Below the pieces are notes generated by a model. It made no database searches, was not told where the DNA came from, and saw nothing but the letters and a program-made list of their open reading frames with translations. From Tilletiopsis washingtonensis (taxonomy: Eukaryota; Basidiomycota; Exobasidiomycetes; Entylomatales): a stretch of 64,000 bases of DNA. A program made the position numbers and the translations under genes. The stretch spans positions 123,669 to 187,668 of the forward strand of contig NW_020311998.1 of the NCBI RefSeq assembly GCF_003144115.1, written 5' to 3'. Position 1 is the first letter of the stretch. Each line of letters opens with the position of its first letter. Shown in pieces: positions 43,749-54,266 of the stretch.

Positions 43749-45391
43749 CTATCGCTCGGCGAGGAACGTGTGCAGGTCCCACGGCGGCAGAATCTGCGCG
43801 AGGAGGGCAAGGACTTGGAGTCAGAAAGGGCCGGCTTCGTGGCGTCGGACGGGTCGCATAAGACTCACTCTGCCTCTGAGTTTGCGCGGATCCTCGCTAC
43901 TACTCGCGGCGGCGTACTGCGAGCTAGAAGTCGTCTCCGTCGATTCCAGCCAATGCGAGCGAGCCGGCGCGCTGGCCAGCAGTGGATGATTCGCCGGCAC
44001 TGCAATCCTCTCTTCGGCAAGGCGCGCCCATACGAAGGTCGTCTGTCTCACGGCCGCCTCTAGCAATGGCTGCGATGAGCGTCCCGTCGAGACGAGGATG
44101 GCGCAGTTGATCTGCTCTGCTAATGCGACGCGACGATGCTGGTCGAGATACTTGCGCACTGGACAATGCTTCAGATCGCCGTAGGCCAGAAGCGCAGTGA
44201 CGCCCTCGAGTTCCTTGAGGTACATGCTGCGCCAGTACTCGGGCAGCCGTTGGACGCGCGCATTGATCGACTGCACCAGATGCAACGCGCCATACACTCC
44301 TTCGCCTCGCCCGCCTGCCTCATCCTCCGCCTTTGCGCCGCCCTCGCGCTCGGCCGGAGGTGTAGAGCCCGCATCTGACGGACTTGAAGCTCCGGAGCGT
44401 GAGGAAGTAGGCGTGGAATCGTCCGATGCATCTCCCGGATGCGAACTGTTGCGCACACTCTCGATGAAGGCCTGTATTTGCAGGTTGAGCGCCAAATGTG
44501 CCGGATCGAGCGAGGAGGCGTAGGCCGGCACGGCCATGCGTGGCGACACGGACGTCTCGCCGGGCGGGTCGTAGTAGTGGAACGAGGGATCGAGGACGGA
44601 AGGGAAATGAGCGTCGAGAAGTGCTAGAGAGGCGTAGATGTCGCCGTGCAGAATGAGAGAGCGGATCTCTGAGGCGGGAGGGGGGGCGTAAGCGCTGCTC
44701 ATCAGGCGTGGTATGGAGACAAGCGACTGTAGACAAGCATGGAGAGGCGGCACGCTGCAAGATCGGCAGCCGATGCCGCCCACATGCTGCTCCATCTAGC
44801 CTTCGGCAGGTCTCAAGAGCGGCTCGCACCGCGCAGGAGGCCCGTGTATGCGGCCTCGTACAGGCGTACCAGACGCTTCGGCGGCGCTCACGCAGCGGCA
44901 CCCTCTCGCCTCCACCCCGCGCAGCGTCATGCCGAGCCTCCCGAGCGCTCCCCGCCGCCATGCGATAATAAACGAGACTCACCGCTGCGCCAGCCCATCT
45001 GTTCGATCTCCCTTGCGCTCAGCTCTCCCACGCTCACTCCCTCCGTCGCTGAGATGGCCTTGCCGTTTCCATTGCCCTTGCTCTCCGCCGCTGCACCAGC
45101 GCCGTCCATCTCCTCATCCTCGTCCTTATCTGCCGCGCCCTGCGACAGCGGCGGCGCCATGGCGCTGTCGCCGCTCTTGGCCGCCATGCCCATCTGCAAT
45201 GCCTGCACCTCGTCGTCTCCGCGTGCGCCGTCGCGCGCGAGTGCTAGTGCGGTGCCCTTGTAGCCCGCATGTGTGAGGTAGTCGAGCACGAGATGCCGCA
45301 GTGCGGCGGGCGAGGAGTGCGAGGAAGAGGGAGATGAAGGCCCTGCTGTCGCTGCTGCCTGCGAATGGCTGGTGGAGGCCTGAGGAGGCAT
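43749..45391 (-). CDS. RanBPM-like LisH-CTLH-CRA protein without SPRY
   Basis: Related to the scaffold subunits of GID/CTLH ubiquitin ligases. Exon 1 (44983-45391) starts MPPQASTSHSQAAATAGPSS and holds a LisH motif (LRHLVLDYLTHAGYKGTALA), an acidic linker and EIEQMGWRS. After a 314-nt intron, exon 2 (from 44668) gives the CTLH domain EIRSLILHGDIYASLALLDA with LALNLQIQAFIESVRNS. A Ser/Glu-rich insert follows, then the CRA domain: YGALHLVQSINARVQRLPEY, GVTALLAYGDLKHCPVRKYL and [14 protein letters not shown]. The last exon, spliced just after RKLRGR, encodes ILPPWDLHTFLAER and stops at 43749. The CTLH and CRA sequences look closer to RanBP9/Gid1 than Gid8, yet the SPRY domain normally before LisH is absent. 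A missed upstream exon is an alternative. Confidence 0.82.
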
Positions 45392-46140
45392 GGCTGGCGC
45401 AGAGAGATGTGTGAGACTGGGACTTGCTTGAGATGGAGGGTGAGGGGCGGAGAACGTGGAGCGGAGGCAAGGCTCGACATCGCGCGTGGACCCCTTTGGC
45501 CTGCTGCGCCTCGCCCGCTCTTGCTGCCGGCCGGCCCACGGCACGCGAGCCGCGGCCGCTGCATGGCCCTCCCCGCAGCCGCGCGCGCCCTCGTCTGCGC
45601 AGGCGTGCTTGACTCGGCAGCCGCTGAAAGCGCTCGGTTTCTGCTCATGCGAGTGATCAGTGCGATCTGATCTGCCAATCGCCTTTCTGGCCAGGCCGCA
45701 TTTGGATCTCATGAGAGGCAGCCTGAGCCCGACGATGCTGCGCTCACGAGCGGTGCCATGCTGGCGCGGGGCAGGGGGCGCGCCGCGGCCGGCGCGCGGC
45801 GGCGTCGCTGGCGCACCGCGCGCGGCCGGACGCCGGCGCCGGCGTGCGGCGCGGCCGCATCGAGCTGGCAGCAGCTGGCAGTGCGCCTCTCGCGTGACAC
45901 GCTCCACCTCCCCACTACCACCACATCGGGCCGCTTCCGTCTCGCGTCTGCGCTGCGCCGCCTCCTTCATCGCGGCCAGCCCTCCGCTCGGTGCGCACCG
46001 GCTGCGCAGAGCGGGACAGAGCAGGAACTCAAGCAGCGCTGGCATCGGCGCTGCGAACCTGCGGCGCCGGCGCCCTCTCGCCTCTCTCGCACCGCTCTCT
46101 CTCTCTTCCTTCTCGCCGCCCGCCGTCCCGGACTTTCCGC
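45392..46140. promoter_or_regulatory. divergent promoter region RanBPM-like/ERI1-like
   Basis: 749 nt between start codons. An upstream SPRY-coding exon for the RanBPM-like gene was looked for and not seen. No other feature. Confidence 0.35.
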
Positions 46141-48263
46141 ATGTCCTCCTCGCTCACCGTCGACGACTTGCGTTCGGCGCTCGACGATCTCGGTCTTTCC
46201 ACGCGCGGCCATCGTTCCGAGCTGCGGCAGCGCCTCAAGAAGGGCCGTGCGAGGCTCGCCAGTCCTTCGTCGGGCGACGATGAGGCTGCTGCGGCTGCAG
46301 TGACTCCGCCGGATGCACCTGCAGCAGCGCGATGGAGTCCGCAGATCGACTCGTTCTTGGTGCTGGACGTCGAGGCGACGTGTGAGAGAGGACCGCGCGA
46401 GAGGCCGCGCGCGATGAGCTTTGAATGGCCGAACGAGAGTGAGTGGCTAGACAATACAGCTTCATCTGCAAGCGTGTTGCGATGAGGGAGCCAATCTGGC
46501 GCTCTGCTCGCTTGACTGACGTTTGCACCGCCCCCGCAGTCATCGAGCTGCCAGTGGTGCTACTGCAATGGCGGCGCATTTCCAGCTCCTCTTCCTCCTC
46601 TTCGAGCGTCACGCCAGCTACGACGCCTCGTTCACCACCCACAGCACCTCGTTCTCTCTCTCATCTCCATTCTCCCTCTCCTCAGCAGCGACACGCGCCG
46701 CGCATTCCCCTTGGCCCGCGCGCGACGTCCGGTTCGGGCGGCAGTCCGGCCGGCTTGGCGAGCAGCAGTGCGGCGGTGGACACGAGAGATGCAGAGGCAG
46801 AGCAGGCGGGGTGGGAACTCTATGTCGTCGATACGTTTCACACGCACGTCAAACCCAGCTGGAGACCGCGCTTGACGCGCTTCTGTAGGGAGTTGACGGG
46901 CGTGGATCAGGTGAGTGCGAGCTGCTGGCCTCGGCGGGCTAAGCGAGAAGTGCAGGGTGCGGCTGAGCGAGGAGTGCGGGATGCGGCTGAGCTGGGAACG
47001 ACGAGGATGGAGGGCGGTCGGCTGGACTAGGAAGTTGTCATAGCCGGCCTGTCGCTCACGCCTACCCCTCAGGCGACGATCGATGCGGCGCCTCCCTTTC
47101 CGCAGGCGGTGAACACGCTGCGTGCCTTTCTCTCACGGCACTCGCTGCTACAGGCCCCCACTGGGCCTCGAGGCGCCAGCACTCGCACGCCCGCTTCTTC
47201 ACCCGCCAAGCCCAAGGCCCGCACCGCATTCGGCACGCCCATCGCGCCCAGCAGCAGCACCTCGGTGCCGAGCAGTCCGGCGTCGAGCAGTGCGCATGCG
47301 GCGCCGGCGCTGCGCCCCGGCGTGGCATGGGTGACGCATGGGTGAGTGCCGCATGCTTCTCGCCTAACGCACGGCGCTGAACCCTGTTGAAGGATGTACG
47401 ATTTGGGCTCGTTCGTAGTGAAGCAGACGTGGATCTCGGGCATGGAGGCGGTGCCTGCCTTTCTGCGCGGGCCCCTCATCGACATTCGCAAAGGCGTCAC
47501 GGCATTGATCGACATCGATCGCACGCCCGATCCTAGCCCGCGTAAGGCTCTTCCTGCTGCTCCACCGCGTGCGACGGCAGGCTCGACACCACCGACGGGA
47601 CCAGCTGCGCGCCGTCCGCCATATCGGGACACGACGATTGATGGCCTCCTGGCGCTGCTCGGCCTCGGCGCCTTCGAGGGCCGCCAGCATTCGGGCCTCG
47701 CAGACACGCAAAACATCGCGCGGCTGGTCATCGAGTGTGCTCGCCGCGTAGGTCTCGCGGCCACGGGCGCAGCTGAGACTGCGTCTTCCTCGAGCTCCTC
47801 AAGCGCTAGTAGCGGCAAGGAAGGCGAGACTGCTTCTAGCAGAGAGCGCCCGACGCCCTCGCGTGCGGCGCAGGTTGCAGCAGCAAGACGAGCGTGGAAG
47901 CTGGAGCGCGCCGCACTCGTGCCGAACACAAATCTGGATCGTGCGGCGGCGAAGCGCTGGCATTGGATGGGCGCGAGGGCGGGCGTCGTGAACTGGACAG
48001 AGGCGGAGGAGCGGCTGACGGATGTGGAGGATGAGGAGGCGGTGGTGGGGGCGATTGCAGCGAAGGTGGAAGGAGGACAGGTTGGGTTAGATGGAGACTC
48101 GACGGCGCAAGGAGAAGGCGTGGACATCATTGGCGCCCTCTTCGCAAAGGCGCGCATGGCGTCGGCTGCGGGGATGAACGGTCAGGGCGGACAGGGACAG
48201 GGCGGAGATCAGAGGGCAGCGGTAGACGGCGGACAGGGCGGTGCGCCGCAATTCAAATCGTAA
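46141..48263 (+). CDS. ERI1-like SAP-domain DEDDh 3'-5' exoribonuclease
   Basis: Member of the ERI1/3'hExo family, which trims histone mRNA, 5.8S rRNA ends or small RNAs. A SAP domain covers residues 5-38 (LTVDDLRSALDDLGLSTRGH). Exonuclease motif I is FLVLDVEATCE, with the catalytic Asp76 and Glu78; ELPVVLLQWRR follows after an intron from 46439 to 46539. Exon 2 contains LYVVDTFHTHVKPSWRPRLT and FCRELTGVDQ. Later exons give ATIDAAPPFPQAVNTLRAFL, WVTHGMYDLGSFVVKQTW, DTTIDGLLALLGL and motif III GRQHSGLADTQNIARLV, with the His and Asp of DEDDh. Ser/Thr-rich and low-complexity insertions separate motifs, and the C-terminal 150 residues are acidic, then Gly/Gln-rich. The fungus-specific insertions make the exact target uncertain. 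Confidence 0.87.
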
Positions 48264-48370
48264 ACTACGAGCATGACGAAGCGATGATGAGGACGGTGAT
48301 ATTGCAACTGGCCAGCGCACAGGCGAGATGGGCAAGGTCGTTCTGTCGTACAGCGCCGAGGCCGGGGCGC

Positions 48371-51300
48371 TCAGGACGTGATGGGTGCAGCAGAGCTGGG
48401 CAGAGCTGGCGAGGTGCCCGCAGAGGCCGACGAGGCGGCATCACTGCTGCTCCCACTGCCGCTGCCGACGCCGGTGCCATCGACGCTCGAGCGAGCGGAG
48501 GCACTGGCGGCCGAGGCGGCGGCAGCCGCGGTGGCACGCTCGGCCTCCTTGAGATGCACCTTGCGATGCCGCGAGACCTGATCAGGCCTCGAAAAGCCTA
48601 ATGAAGTGAAGTCAGAGCAGGGCTTTGTGCGGCAGCAGCTTGCGTCTTTCTGTTTGGCGTCATGCAGCTCACCTCTGTTGCATACCTCGCACCTGAACGG
48701 CCGCTCGCCGCTATGAACCCGCAGCTGAATCGGGGCAGTCAGCACAGCTGCCGGGCGACGCTACAGACGAGCAGTGACTCAACGTGTTTGGTCAAGTTGG
48801 ATGACTCGCTCGACGCGAACGAGCATAAGGTACACCTGAACGGCTTTTCGCCTGAATGCGTGCGTTTGTGGATCGTTAAGCTACCTGCCACGGCGAAGGT
48901 TTTCAAACAGCCTGGGAAGTCGCAGGCGTACGGCCGGGCGCCGGTATGCGTCCTCATGTGTTGCGCCTGCTCAACAAGGTGGTGAGCAAGGGCGGCTAGA
49001 GCGCACACTTTCATTCTCACGAGAGTTGTGGGCTCTGAGAACCTTTTTGAGCATGTAGCGCACTGATATGGACGATCGCCTACGGTCGCAGAGTCAGCGC
49101 GAGCCTAGCGACACTTTCCCGCCTCGCTCACCCGTGTGCGTCTGCAGATGGCGCATCACCTTCTGTCGCTGCGAGAAAGTCTGTCCCGTCCTAGCACGTT
49201 CGCATCCCTCCCAACCACACGCATACTCCGTATGTCCACTGCCAACATGTGCTGCGCCCAGATGCTCCGTCAGCGCCGCATGGCTCTCAAACAGTTGCCC
49301 ACAGCCGACCCAGCCACAGCGATGTGCGCCGCCATTGTCCGGCGCCGGCGTTGCATGCGTCGAAGAGCCCGGCGTCGTCGTTGCGTGCGGAGACGTCGTG
49401 TTGCTGAAGCCAGCGGCGGCACGGTCGAGATGACTCGGAGCACTCTTGTGCACGATGGACTCGGCAGCCTGCGTCAGACGACGGCGCTTGCCCGTCGGGA
49501 TGCCGGCGGCAGTATACGCCGGGCCGCGTGCAGCAGGTGTCGCAGACGACGGCATCTGCTCGCCGCCGAAGAAGGCAGCCAGGAGCGCCGACGGATCGCT
49601 GTCCTCACGGCCCAGATGCGCCGTGAGGAGATGCTGCAGCACACCGGCGCCGCTGGTATCGTGAGGCATGTTGGGCGCCGCGACGGAACACGAGTCCCAT
49701 TGGCAGACTTGTTGTGGCGGCTGCATCTGCTGCGCAATTGGCGCCGCTTGGGCATGCCCAAAGTGATTTAGGTGCGACTGCTGCTGCTGAGCTGGCGCCT
49801 GCGGACCGGCAAGGTGTGCAAAGTGCACGTGCGCCACCAGCTCTGCCACGCTGCTGGCGTGGTGGCCACAGCCGGCCCATTGACAGATGTGCGTCTCGGC
49901 AGGCGATGCTGGAGGCATGGCGACGGGCGCGTTGCGCTGCTGAAAGTCCAGCGCGTTCCATCCGCTGCGCCCCGACGGCGGCGGCGGCACAAAGGCAAAG
50001 GGATGGTGATGAGTCTGATGTGTATGCGGCTGGTGCGGCAGCGTGCGAGTACTCTGTTGGCCATGGGCGTGCCACTCTTCGCCGCAGTGACTGCTGTTGC
50101 AGAGCGTCATGGCGGGCGGCAGACAGAAGCCAGCGTCGCTATGCTGGTGCGGCGGCTGCTGCGCGCAGTTCAGCTCCGTGTGCTGGCGGTGGCCATTGCC
50201 GTGGTGCGCTACAGCGCCCGGCAGCACGAAGTAGGAGTGAGCCGACGCATGTTCGCCGTACTGTTCTCGCTGCTTGCCATGCCGCGCCGGCGAGACGGAC
50301 CAGTCGACGTCGAGTGTGCGTGGAGTATTGCCAGCAGAGAAGCACGAAGAGGTGGTAGTGCTCGCACCCCCACTACTCAAGTCGGCGAAGCTGATGCTGC
50401 GTGCGCGACTGCTCGAGGCGAGCATGGACGAGGCAGAGTCGGAGAGCTGCATCGGTGTGCTCATGCCGCTGCTGCGCGACTGCTGCTCGACGGAGACGGG
50501 ACTCAGCACGGATGCCGACGTCGAGGCGCCCGGCGTCGTGCCGCAGGAAGTGACGCAGCCGGCGCCACAAGGGGCACCTCGAGGCGCGCTGCTGTCGCTT
50601 GTTGTCGAAGCGCCGGCGCGAGCGGGCGCAGGATAGACGTCGGTGCAGCAGCAGCAGTCCAGCTAAAGGCACGAATTCAGTCATTTGCCGGTGCTGGCAC
50701 ACTTCCCGGCACAACTTACCAGCTCCTGGAACGAGTCGAAGCCGCCGTACATGCCCGCCGTGACGTCCGCTGCATGCGCTGCTGCTGCCGGCGCATGCGC
50801 AGGGGCCAGCAGCGATGCGGCCACGTGTGCAGTGGGCTTGCTGCCGCAGACTACGGCCGGCGGCACCTCGGGACAGCTGTCCGGCGGCACGAAGCCGTCG
50901 CAGACGCTGGGGCATCCATCGGCCGCAACGACGCAGCCGTCGATGCATGGCTCGGGGCACGGCTCGATCTCGCACTCGTCGCCGGCGCATGGCACCGCCT
51001 CGGTGCACGGCGAGCCGGGACAGACAACGTCGGCGCCGGCGCACGGCGACGCAGTGGGCTCCTCGCAGCCAGGCGGACAGGCGTCGGAGCAGCAGCCGCT
51101 GCTCGGCGATGGCGCCACGGGACAGCACACTGCCGCAGCCGGCGAGGCGGCCGGTGCAAGGCACGCCGATGCGCTCGGCTTCTTGCTGGCCCTCGACGAC
51201 GGTGCCGCTGCAACGCATCCCGTCGTGCAGACGTCGTTCAGCAGTGATGGATTGGCGCACGTCGCGCACGCCACATCGGCCGACTCGTGACTTGCGCCGC

Positions 51301-51496
51301 CGACGGCTTCGCAGCACCAAGCGGCTGCCGCGTCTGTGCTCAGTGGCAGCGTGCGCTCTGGAGCAGACGCAGCGGCGACGTCGGGCTTGAGCAACGAGGC
51401 GCTACTTGCCTGCGCGAAAAGCTCCTCCCACGACGCCTGCCGCTCCGAGCGCACAGCTGCCTCAGAAGAGCCAGCGGCGCCATGGCCCGCCGCCAT
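48371..51496 (-). CDS. ZAP1-like zinc-responsive C2H2 transcription factor with cysteine-rich N-terminus
   Basis: The finger array matches yeast Zap1, the regulator of zinc uptake genes. Exon 1 (50720-51496, 259 residues) has about 25 cysteines, many in CP or CC pairs (CCSDACPPGCEEPTASPCAG), unlike usual factors. Exon 2 (49115-50662) opens LDCCCCTDVYP and carries fingers 1-4: CQWAGC, CQWDSC, CGWVGC, CGWEGC; the Cys-x-Trp-x2-Cys pattern is typical of Zap1's sensing and linker fingers. A 42-nt exon (49021-49062) encodes CATCSKRFSEPTTL of finger 5. Finger 6 is CDFPGCLKTFAVAGSLTIHK, finger 7 CTLCSFASSESSNLTKH and finger 8 CEVCNRGFSRPDQVSRHRKV. Fingers 3-7 align with Zap1's DNA-binding fingers; finger 8 is extra. 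Autoregulation and zinc-uptake targets are inferred from the family only. Confidence 0.85.
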
Positions 51497-52527
51497 GTCG
51501 CGCCGAACCGCGGACTGCTAGAGCGCTGCTGCCTGCACGCGCGCGGGGCAGGCGACGTACGCGACGGCGAAGAGGAGGAGTCGTTGAACGTCGTGTATGG
51601 ATGGCGCAGAGATGCGGTAGGCGGATGTGAGGTGCAGCAGAGGAGCGTGCAGTGTGCAGCGGCAAGGCCCTGCGGATGCCCTTGTCCGTGGCAGCCAATG
51701 GCCGAGGTGGCTGTGAGAGCAAGGTCGCACGGAGCCGAAGAAAAGCAGGGGCTAGTTGGTGGCCGCGAGACGAAGTGCTGCTCTTTGTGCGAGCGAGGCA
51801 ATGAGGCGCGCGTGCGGCCAAGCGGAGGAAGGAAGGAGCACGCGAGAGGAGGGCGAGAGAGAGAGAGAGGAGGCCCGAGCGGCGGCCGAGAGAGGAGCAG
51901 ACGGATGGGCGAGGCCGAGGCCGGCCGACTGCGGCTTTCTTCTCGCAGCTGCGGGATGCGGCAGCCGCGGAAGGAGGGAGGCTTGAATTGAGGGCGAGAA
52001 TAGAACGTGCAGATCGCAGGTGTTGTCGTGCGAGGGCTTGGCAGGCTGTGCTGCTGCGGCAGACCTGCCGATGACGCCAGCGGCAGGGACAGAAGGGGTG
52101 GGTGAGAGGAGTCGGAGCAGAGCGAAGCCGCGCCGCGATTAGCCATCACCGCGAGGGTCGCTGCTCCGCGGGCGCGCCAAGGCAGCGTGCGCGCGCCTGT
52201 CACGTCTGCTCCCACGCTTTCCGCGCCCACGACGACAACAAGGACAAGAAGGGCGTCTATTCAGAGAGTCAAGAGTTCGCCGGCCGGCTATGGCGGCCAG
52301 GCGCATGAGAGTGACCGAGCGAGGAGCGAGAGCGCTGCGTGCTGGTGGTGGAGGGAACGTGATGCGGGCCGTGCGTATGTTACAGATGTGCGGAGCGGGG
52401 ACAGAGAGGGGCGAGCTGAGGTCGAGGCCGAGGCCAAGCGCGAAGGGCTCGAGCGGACGAGGGCCATCGCAGCTGCGCATGGTGACGAGGTCGAAGCTCG
52501 CGAAGCTGCTGAGGGCCGAAGCTGGCT
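51497..52527. promoter_or_regulatory. upstream region of ZAP1-like gene
   Basis: 1,031 nt between the mucin stop and the ZAP1-like start. The + strand shows a GA-rich block near 51862-51882. I could not identify a zinc-responsive-element-like site (ACCTTNAAGGT-type) by eye. No gene supported. Confidence 0.4.
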
Positions 52528-54266
52528 CTACGCAAGTGCGAAGCCGAGCAGTGCAAGCAAGAGCGCAGCGAACGTCGGCCAGCCCGGCGCTCCAACGAGG
52601 CCTGCCGCACCGTCCGAGCCGCCCGAGCCACGCGCTGGGTCCACCAGAAACGTGCTGGTCGACGCCGGCTCCACAACGACTTGGTGCACCACCACTGCGG
52701 TGACTGGTGCGCCGTTGGACTGTTCGAAACATCAAGTGAGCTGAGGCAGGTACTGCGGCTACAGGCAACTCACGTCGGTGCCGACGCTCGAGGACGTCAG
52801 GAAGTCGGTGTAGGTCTCGACGACGCCGACACTGCAGTGAGGCAGGGATCAGCAACACGGCTCCATGGCAGCATGCTTTGAGCACTCACACTTGTACAGT
52901 CGCAGCAGGAGCCTCAGCATCGATTGTCACCACAGCCACTCCGCCCGAGTCGTCGACCACAATCGTCTGCACCGCCGTGGCGACCGCGCCCTGGCCTGTC
53001 GCAGCAGGTGCGGGCGCGGCGGAGTACGTCGAGCGTGCTGCTCCGGCACCGCTCTCGGGCGGGAAGGAGAGAAAGCTCTCGGACGACGAACTTGGAAGGC
53101 TGGTGGTTGATCCGGCTGGGTTGATCGTCGACGAAGCGCCGCCCGTCGTGCTGCCGTCATCGCCGGCACCGTCGGTGGTGGAAGAGCCACTGCCATCGCC
53201 AGCAGGTGCAGGCAGATATGAGAGGGAAGAAGCCGGATCGGAAGCGACAGGCGGAGCAGAGGACGTCGATGAGGGAACAGACGAGTCAGGAGGCGTTGAG
53301 GTCGCCGATGGTGAGGAAGCAGGCGTGACCGAGGTCGAAGAGATGGGTGGACTGAGGGTGAGCTCAGTGTGTGAAGAGCAATCGGGGCCTCGTCGTGCTG
53401 TGCGAGTCTCTCAGCAGACTCACGGAGGCGACGCAGGCGTTTGCGACGTTGAGGAGACGCTTGACGAGCTTGCAGTCGAAGTCGGCGATGCCTCACTGGT
53501 TTGAGAGCTGCTCAGCGAGACGCTCGGTTCGCTACGAGTGGACGTCGCGCTAGGAGCGTCCGGACCGTCGTCAGATATGCTGATCTCTGACGCGGGAGGC
53601 ACAGAGGAAGTCTGCGGCGCGCTTTCGACCAGCGAGCTCGAGCTCGCGCTCGAACTGAACGACGACGAGCTCTCGACAGGAGTGCTCGTCACAGCCGCGC
53701 TCTCGGACGGAGTCGAGCTCTCAGGAAGAAGAGTGACTGTGGACGCTGAGCTCGTCTCGAGCGAAGAGGAGCTCTCGCTCGACGACGACGACGACATCGT
53801 GTCTGCACTCGATGACGCAGTGGCGCTATTCGAGGCACTGCTCGCGACGACTCTTGGAGTCAACAAGACCCGGCTGTGGCGTGCACGAGGAATTTTGAGG
53901 CGCCATGATGCATCACTCACGTGCTGGTGGAGGTCTGCTCGCTGGACTCGGCGCTTGAAGAGCTTGAAGAGCTTGAGGTCGCGCTGGAGGAGCTCGTACT
54001 TTCCTCTACGCTACTCGACGTGGCTGAGGGGGTGACTGTCGTGCTTGCGTCTGTGATGCGTCACTGAGCAACAAGCTGCGCATCGCCGAAGGGCCTGACT
54101 GACCACCCGGAGTCAGTGTAGCGCCGTCTCCCTGTCGACGAGCAAGCTGCGTCTCTGCCGGCGCCGCGTGGCCGGCTACGACGCTGATGGCCAGCAGCGC
54201 GAGGAGTACGAGGGGCAGCAGACGGACGCTGTGGCTGCTGTGTGCGCCGCGGAAGGAGCGCATCAT
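52528..54266 (-). CDS. Ser/Thr-rich GPI-anchored cell-surface mucin-like protein
   Basis: A predicted signal sequence (LLPLVLLALLAISVVAGHAA) follows a short basic leader. Most of the protein is Ser/Thr/Pro-rich with runs of Ser, as in heavily O-mannosylated cell-wall proteins. After a GDGSGSSTTDGAGDDGSTTG-like acidic/Gly linker comes a beta-prone segment (TAVQTIVVDDSGGVAVVTID, VGVVETYTDFLTSSSVGTD). The final exon ends GAPGWPTFAALLLALLGFAL plus A and stop at 52528: a small-residue patch followed by a hydrophobic tail with no cytoplasmic part, the layout of a GPI-attachment signal. Exons are joined by several short introns; the first uses a GTCAGT donor and is the least certain. No Cys-rich adhesion domain was seen, so a sensor versus structural wall role is open. 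Confidence 0.75.

Noticed and set aside
49772-51247. 491-codon + strand frame opposite the ZAP1-like gene
   Set aside because: Antisense of zinc-finger and Cys-rich exons; composition is a mirror image and no motif is present.
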